DNA from: DASTQL01 sp035761805
GTDB taxonomy: Bacteria; Actinomycetota; Actinomycetes; Jiangellales; Jiangellaceae
Direction: 5' to 3'
Assembly (NCBI GenBank): GCA_035761805.1
Contig: DASTQL010000137.1
Span: forward strand, 1 to 26,285
Length of the DNA stretch: 26,285 nt
This document shows positions 21,731 to 26,285 of the stretch, piece by piece; the stretch's first letter is position 1, and each line of letters starts with the position of its first letter. Both the position numbers and the translations under genes were made by a program. Below the pieces are notes generated by a model. It was given only the letters and a program-made list of their open reading frames with translations. It was not told the origin of the DNA and did no database searches.

Positions 21731-23937
21731 GACCGCATCCCCAGCAGGGCGTGCACGACGGGCAGCACGTTGCGGGCCCGCTCCTCGTCCAGATCGGGAG
21801 ACGACGGCTCCCGTACGGCAGGAGCGCGGCCCCCGAGCGAGCGCACCCGGTCGGCGACGGCGCGGCGCTCCGGCCGGGCGAAGGCCCCGAACGTGCGGCG
21901 CACCAGCGGCAGCACCTCGGTGAAGGTGTCGGCCGGGATCCCGCCGATCCAGGCGTCGACCAGACGCAGCAGCGCCCCGTCGTGGACCAGGAGCAGCCCA
22001 CCGCCGGCGAAGAACCCCTCCACGTAGGCGGCGCCGTTTCCCGGCGGAGTGCCCACCGTCAGCACGATGCCCAGCCGTCGACGGGTCTCGTCACCGTCCA
22101 GCCGGCCCGCGTCGTACAGCGTGCGGTCGAGCCGTCCGGCGACCAGGCCGTGGAGGTCGGAGCGGCGCGACACCGCGTCGAGGGCGAAGAGCCAGCGGTC
22201 GCGGAGGTCGGAACGATCGAGCAGGCCGAGCGCCGAGGTCACCCCGTCGAGACGAGTGCGCAGCTCCGCGGCGCCGTCGTCGTCCAGGCTCGTGACCGCG
22301 GCCGGCAGGCCCACGCAGGCGCGGGTCAGGACCGAGTCGACGACCGTGCGCAGGGCGTGGACGTCGGTGCCGCGCACGTCGCCGTAACGGACCGACCGGG
22401 CGAGCGCGGGCAGCGCGTCCATGAGGGCGGCCGCGTCGACGGCCAGGGCGCTGCGCTCGCCCAACGCGTCCATCACCCCCGCGACGGCGTCGCGGAGGTC
22501 GGCCAGCAGGCATGTCTCGACCGCTCCGGTGAGCTCGGTGAGCGTCGACGCGGATCGGGCCCGGTCGAGGACCCGGGCGGCGGCGGCCGCCTCGACCGTC
22601 GTGCCCCAGGTGCTGGCCTCGACGAGCGCCACCTCGAGCGCGGGGTCCCAGCGCAGCGTCCACGTCTCCCGGAAGGTGCCGGTGGAGCGTCGCAGGTCGA
22701 CGGAGGGGCGTCCCCACGGCACGTCGAGGACGAGCAGTCGGTGCAGCAGGCGGCTGCGCTCGAGGTCGGTGCTGCCGCGCAGGTCGAGGTCGAGCTCCCG
22801 CGGCGCCGGCTCCCGTCTGAGCCGCAACCGCCGGGCCCGGGCCCACAGGTCGGCGGCCACGGGGACGGTCGGCGCCTCGGCCGGGACCGAGCCGAGCGCC
22901 TCGCCGACGACCAGTCGCCGGGTGACCAGCTCGAGGACGATCGGGTCACCGTCGCAGAGAACCGACAAGGTTGCCTCCTGGACCTCGGCCAGGCCGGCGA
23001 GCGGCCGACCCCGGAGCGTCGCCAGCGTCTCGGCCAGGCGAACGGCCTCGATCACGTGCGACGACGAGACGGGCAGGTCCTCGGTGCGCAGCTCGCGGGC
23101 CACCGCGGTGAGCCACCGGGTCACCGGCCGGTCGCGGGCCTCGAAGAGGTGGGAGTACCAGCCGGGGGAGTCGACGCCCGCGCCGTAGCCGCTGGCCGCG
23201 GCGAGCCGCGAGTGGGTCCACGGCACCCAGGTCACGACGGTCTTGCGCTTGGGCAGGCCGGTGAGCAGCCGCGCGTCGGGCGCCGCTGGACCGAGGGTCG
23301 CCAGGGCGGGCACGTGCCAGGCGCCGCACACGACCGCGACGCGGCCGGCCCCCGCCTTGAGCGTCCGGCGCAGCACCTGCCGCATCCACGCCTCCCGGCG
23401 TTCCTCGTGCTCCACGTCCTTGCCGGGCGGCTGCGGTACCGCGCCGCGCAGCTCGGTCATCGCCTCGGCGACCGCGGCGAAGGGAGGCACGCCCGAGAGC
23501 CGCTGCTCGACGACGTCGTCCCACCACCGCTCGGGGTCGTCGTAGCCGGCCGCGCCGGCCAGGAGGGCCAGCGGGTCCGTCCGTACGGCAGGGGGAGCGG
23601 CCCCCTCCGTACGGGAGTCGATGGCGAGCGAGAGGGTGGCGGGGAGATCGCAGAAGCGGGCAGGGACGCCCGCACGGGAGGCCCAGGCGAGGGCCTGCCA
23701 CTCGGGTGAGAAGGACGCGAACGGCCAGAAGGCTGCTCTCGACGGGTCGTCGGCGGCGTGGGCGAGCAGCGCGACCGGAGGGCGCAGGCTCTCGTGGCCG
23801 ACCAGCGACAGGAGCGGGTCGGCGTCTGGCGGGCCCTCGACGAGGACGGCGTCGGGCTGCAGGTCGTCGAGTGCCGCCACCACGGCTCGGGCCGACCCAG
23901 GGCCGTGATGGCGGATCCCGAACAGGGCGACGGTCAC
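21727..23937 (-). CDS. DUF5682 family protein, possible TraB/TIKI/EreA-like hydrolase
   Basis: The 736-residue protein starts ALFGIRHHGPGSAR (G7-x-x-H10), continues with VLVEGPPDADPL (E34), and near residue 200 has AVVCGAWHVPAL (G205-x-x-H208), preceded by a helix with EERREAWM. This layout matches what I know of the DUF5682 family. The two GxxH motifs and the early Glu recall the TIKI/TraB/EreA superfamily of metal-dependent hydrolases, so a hydrolytic role is inferred, not shown. The C-terminal 500 residues are mostly helical and I cannot name domains there. The GTG start at 23937 overlaps the MoxR ATPase stop by 4 bp, and its own stop overlaps the VWA start. A stable palindromic hairpin lies inside the coding region at 23581-23614. 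Confidence 0.88.
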   Translation of the reverse strand: MTVALFGIRHHGPGSARAVVAALDDLQPDAVLVEGPPDADPLLSLVGHESLRPPVALLAHAADDPSRAAFWPFASFSPEWQALAWASRAGVPARFCDLPATLSLAIDSRTEGAAPPAVRTDPLALLAGAAGYDDPERWWDDVVEQRLSGVPPFAAVAEAMTELRGAVPQPPGKDVEHEERREAWMRQVLRRTLKAGAGRVAVVCGAWHVPALATLGPAAPDARLLTGLPKRKTVVTWVPWTHSRLAAASGYGAGVDSPGWYSHLFEARDRPVTRWLTAVARELRTEDLPVSSSHVIEAVRLAETLATLRGRPLAGLAEVQEATLSVLCDGDPIVLELVTRRLVVGEALGSVPAEAPTVPVAADLWARARRLRLRREPAPRELDLDLRGSTDLERSRLLHRLLVLDVPWGRPSVDLRRSTGTFRETWTLRWDPALEVALVEASTWGTTVEAAAAARVLDRARSASTLTELTGAVETCLLADLRDAVAGVMDALGERSALAVDAAALMDALPALARSVRYGDVRGTDVHALRTVVDSVLTRACVGLPAAVTSLDDDGAAELRTRLDGVTSALGLLDRSDLRDRWLFALDAVSRRSDLHGLVAGRLDRTLYDAGRLDGDETRRRLGIVLTVGTPPGNGAAYVEGFFAGGGLLLVHDGALLRLVDAWIGGIPADTFTEVLPLVRRTFGAFARPERRAVADRVRSLGGRAPAVREPSSPDLDEERARNVLPVVHALLGMRS
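23581..23614. repeat. Palindromic element inside the DUF5682 gene
   Basis: CCGTACGGCAGGGGG (23581-23595) and CCCCCTCCGTACGG (23601-23614) pair over 14 bp with one bulged base and a 5-nt loop. A related string with GTACGGCAGG and GCGGCCCCC is found near the other end of the same gene, at about 21810-21834. The element encodes a non-conserved linker (residues about 108-120). It may be a small inserted repeat. Confidence 0.45.
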
Positions 23938-25052
23938 CCGCTCACCTCACGGCAGGCGCGGTAGAACTCGTTCCAGCCGTCGCGCTCGCGGGCGACCGTC
24001 TCGAGGTACTCGCGCCACACCACCCGGTCGCTCACCGGGTCACGGACGACGGCCCCGACGATCCCCGCGGCGATGTCGGCCGGGCGTAGCACCCCGTCGC
24101 CGAAGTGGGCCGCGAGCGCTTGGCCGTGGGTGACCACGCTGATCGCCTCCGCGGTCGACAGCGTCCCGGTCGGGGACTTCAGCCGGGTGCGGCCGTCCTC
24201 GGTCGCACCGGAGCGCAGCTCGCGGAAGACCGTGACCACACGCCTGATCTCATCCAGCCCCTCGGGGAGCTCGGGCAGCTCGAGGGCGCGACCGAGCTGG
24301 TCGACCCGCCGGCTGACGATCTCGACCTCCTCCTGGGCGCTGGCCGGCAGCGGGAGCACCACCGTGTTGAACCGCCGGCGCAGGGCGGACGAGAGCTCGT
24401 TGATCCCCTTGTCGCGGTCGTTGGCCGTGGCGACGACGTTGAAGCCCTTGACGGCCTGCACCTCGGTGCCGAGCTCGGGGACAGGGAGGACCTTCTCGGA
24501 GAGGACGGTGATGAGGGAGTCCTGGACGTCGGAGGGGATCCGGGTGAGCTCCTCGACCCTCGCCAGCTGGCCGCGCTGCATGGCGCGCATCACCGGGCTG
24601 GGCACCAACGCCGCGGGCGAGGGACCTTCGGCGAGCAGGCGGGCGTAGTTCCAGCCGTAGCGGATCGCCTCCTCGGGCGTGCCGGCCGTGCCCTGGACCA
24701 GCAGGGTGGAGTCGCCGCAGACGGCTGCGGCGAGGTGCTCGGACAGCCACGTCTTGGCCGTGCCCGGGACCCCGAGCAGCAGCAGCGCCCGGTCGGTGGC
24801 CAGGGTCGCCACCGCCACCTCGACCAGCCGGCGGGTGCCCACGTACTTGGGGGTCACGACGGTGCCGTCGTCGAGCGTGCCCCCCAGCACGTACGTCGTC
24901 ACGGCCCAGGGGGACAGCCGCCACGACGGCGGCCTCGGCCGGTCGTCGACCGCGGCGAGCGCGGCCAGCTCCGTGGCGTAGGCGTCCTCGGCGTGCGGCC
25001 GGAGGACGTCGTCGGGAGTCGCCGGGGCGGGGGTGGTCTCGGCCTCGGTCAC
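23934..25052 (-). CDS. MoxR-type AAA+ ATPase
   Basis: The 372-residue ATPase has Walker A GVPGTAKT at 94-101, an EAIRYGWNYARLL segment near 128 and a Walker-B-like RVEELTR at 165-171, where the usual Asp-Glu pair is Glu-Glu (E167-E168). Sensor 1 lies in VVATAND with N211, and SSALRRRF at 221-228 supplies the arginine-finger region. The MoxR family acts as a chaperone or unfoldase with VWA partners, which fits the VWA gene of the same operon. The start is GTG 25052, overlapping the DUF5691 stop as GTGA; the frame open to 25967 reads over the DUF5691 gene in another phase and is not used. The stop overlaps the DUF5682 start by 4 bp. Confidence 0.9.
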   Translation of the reverse strand: MTEAETTPAPATPDDVLRPHAEDAYATELAALAAVDDRPRPPSWRLSPWAVTTYVLGGTLDDGTVVTPKYVGTRRLVEVAVATLATDRALLLLGVPGTAKTWLSEHLAAAVCGDSTLLVQGTAGTPEEAIRYGWNYARLLAEGPSPAALVPSPVMRAMQRGQLARVEELTRIPSDVQDSLITVLSEKVLPVPELGTEVQAVKGFNVVATANDRDKGINELSSALRRRFNTVVLPLPASAQEEVEIVSRRVDQLGRALELPELPEGLDEIRRVVTVFRELRSGATEDGRTRLKSPTGTLSTAEAISVVTHGQALAAHFGDGVLRPADIAAGIVGAVVRDPVSDRVVWREYLETVARERDGWNEFYRACREVSG

Positions 25053-26285
25053 CGGAGCTCCTCGAGCATGTCGTGGCGGGTGCGTAGGACGTCGAGGACG
25101 GCCCGCTGGTACGTGGGGTGGTCGGGGGCGGTGTGGGCCGCCTCGGTGTACAGGTGCGTGGGTGACCGGCGTGCCACGAGCCCGGCGAGCGCGCGGCTCT
25201 CCCAGTCGTCGAGCGGGCGCCCGGCGACCCGGGGGAGCACGTACCGGGCCAGGGCGGAGGGCCAGGGCCGCGGCACGGCGGACAGCAGGTCGAGGCGGAG
25301 CGCCGCGTGCTCGCGCAGCAGGTCGACCACGAGCGCGCCCCGCGCATCCGGCGGGACGACCTCGAGCAGCGGTCCGCTCCCGGCGGGCTCGACGACCCTC
25401 AGCAGGGCCGAAGCCCAGGCCGGGTCGTGCTGGACGGCCGCCGCCTCCGCGAGCCCGGCCACGACCTCGGCCCGCCAGTCCGATGGGGTGAGGCCTGCCA
25501 CGACGTCGGCGGGGGCGTCGAGGCCGGTGAGCTCCGTCCAGGCGGTCAGGGGGGCGAGGGCGACCAGCCGGCGCAGCCACCAGGCCCGCTCGCCGGTGCC
25601 GCGGGGCGGCTTGGCGGGGATGCCGTCGCGCTGCATCGAGGGGGTGCACTCCGTGGGCGCCTCGACGTGGAGGCGCGCGCCGCGGAGCAGCCGGCGCTCG
25701 GCTCGCAGGCACGCCGCCAGGCGCTCGTGCATGCGTCGTGACAACGCGCTGGCGGGGAGTGCGCTGAGGGCCGCCGCGGCGGCAGTGCGCACCTCCTTGC
25801 GGCGGTCGTCGAGGGCCTGCTCGAGGAAGGGCTCGTCGGCCGGCACCGGGCTCGAGCGCATCACCTCGAGCAGCTCGCCGCGGCGCCGGGAGTCCTCCGC
25901 GGTCCAGCCCGCGGCGAGCACCTCGCGGGCGGCGTCGGGGTCGCGTCGACGCGCTGCGGCGAGCCACGCCAGTCGCTGGGCCGGCGTGCCGGTGGTCCAG
26001 GTGTCGTCCGGGCTGAGGCCCCCGGCGCCTTCCTCGCCACCCTCAGCTGCACGTTCGACGACCCGTCGCCAATCCTCGTCGAAGCCGGCCAGCCACCGAC
26101 CGCGCGGCCCCGCGACGACGGCGGCGACGTGCTGGAGGGCCGGCCGTCCTCGGACGGCGTCGAGGAGCGCGGGGACCAGGTGGCCCGGCGGGCGGTGGCG
26201 GAGGGCGGCGTCGAGCCACTCGCCGAGCAGGTCCTCGTCGACGACGTCGAGGAGGCCGGCGAGCCGGGCCGCGGCCGCGGGTGGC
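25049..26285 (-). CDS. DUF5691 family protein (alpha-solenoid), 5' end outside window
   Basis: The frame is open to the right edge, so about 411 C-terminal residues are visible and the start lies beyond 26285. A GTG at 25921 is in frame, but the residues before it (TPAQRLAWLAAARRRDPDAA and onward) fit the family, so it is internal. Repeated helical pairs such as RRKEVRTAAAAALSALP look like HEAT repeats and suggest a scaffold. The family is known as a partner in clusters with MoxR ATPase, DUF5682 and VWA genes, as here. No catalytic motif is visible. Its stop overlaps the ATPase start by 4 bp. In related clusters a SWIM zinc-finger gene often lies upstream; if present here it is outside the window. 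Confidence 0.85.
   Translation of the reverse strand, partial: PPAAAARLAGLLDVVDEDLLGEWLDAALRHRPPGHLVPALLDAVRGRPALQHVAAVVAGPRGRWLAGFDEDWRRVVERAAEGGEEGAGGLSPDDTWTTGTPAQRLAWLAAARRRDPDAAREVLAAGWTAEDSRRRGELLEVMRSSPVPADEPFLEQALDDRRKEVRTAAAAALSALPASALSRRMHERLAACLRAERRLLRGARLHVEAPTECTPSMQRDGIPAKPPRGTGERAWWLRRLVALAPLTAWTELTGLDAPADVVAGLTPSDWRAEVVAGLAEAAAVQHDPAWASALLRVVEPAGSGPLLEVVPPDARGALVVDLLREHAALRLDLLSAVPRPWPSALARYVLPRVAGRPLDDWESRALAGLVARRSPTHLYTEAAHTAPDHPTYQRAVLDVLRTRHDMLEELR

Noticed and set aside
21520..23709. 729-codon open frame on the plus strand
   Set aside because: It lies antisense to the VWA and DUF5682 genes, with no domain-like segments.
25922..26285. Gene start at GTG 25921 for the DUF5691 protein
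   Set aside because: Residues encoded upstream in the same frame continue the family pattern (PAQRLAWLAA and following) with no stop to the window edge, so the GTG is internal.
1..26285. tRNA, rRNA, CRISPR array, insertion sequence or prophage
   Set aside because: No cloverleaf-like intergenic segment, regularly spaced repeats, transposase or integrase motif was seen by eye; gaps are mostly under 300 bp. A tRNAscan or CRISPR search was not possible here.

Overview
The window is very GC-rich (roughly three quarters G+C), densely packed, and uses many GTG starts with 4-bp GTGA overlaps. It carries families typical of high-GC Gram-positives: DUF4192, an Lsr2-type DNA-binding domain, a MocR regulator, DUF5682/DUF5691, and an OleBC fusion. 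I infer an actinobacterium, most likely Nocardioidaceae (Nocardioides-like). No tRNA, rRNA, CRISPR array, insertion sequence or phage gene was recognised. It reads as chromosomal backbone with accessory operons.

Left part (1-2837): the 3' part of a coiled-coil membrane protein, a DUF4192 protein, and an epoxide-hydrolase-like alpha/beta hydrolase. 2983-7546: a compact oleA-oleBC-oleD operon for head-to-head condensation of fatty acyl-CoAs to long-chain olefins, with OleB and OleC fused in one polypeptide. 7578-13857: single genes in mixed orientation: an aldo/keto reductase, an XPF/ERCC4-type nuclease fused to an Lsr2-like DNA-binding domain, two zinc alcohol dehydrogenases, a wax-ester-synthase/DGAT-like acyltransferase, and a Mut7-C RNase-domain protein with a ubiquitin-like N-terminus.

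14158-18705: a secreted polysaccharide deacetylase carrying an FG-GAP-like segment, a leftward TetR / alpha-beta hydrolase / DUF429 group, and a pyridoxamine-phosphate-oxidase-like flavoprotein. The last is divergent from a MocR (GntR-aminotransferase) regulator at 18771-20192. The 65 bp between these two starts hold three copies of AGTGGNCTG, which resembles the known PdxR operator core.

Right part (20549-26285): a leftward four-gene operon with 4-bp overlaps throughout, read in transcription order as DUF5691 alpha-solenoid (cut by the window edge), MoxR-type AAA+ ATPase, DUF5682 protein and VWA protein. This MoxR/VWA cluster of unknown role is the best candidate for an undescribed system. 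The DUF5682 member shows a GxxH...E...GxxH layout reminiscent of the TraB/TIKI/EreA metallohydrolase superfamily. The sequence also shows intergenic palindromes that could be operators and a surplus of the octamer CCGTACGG.
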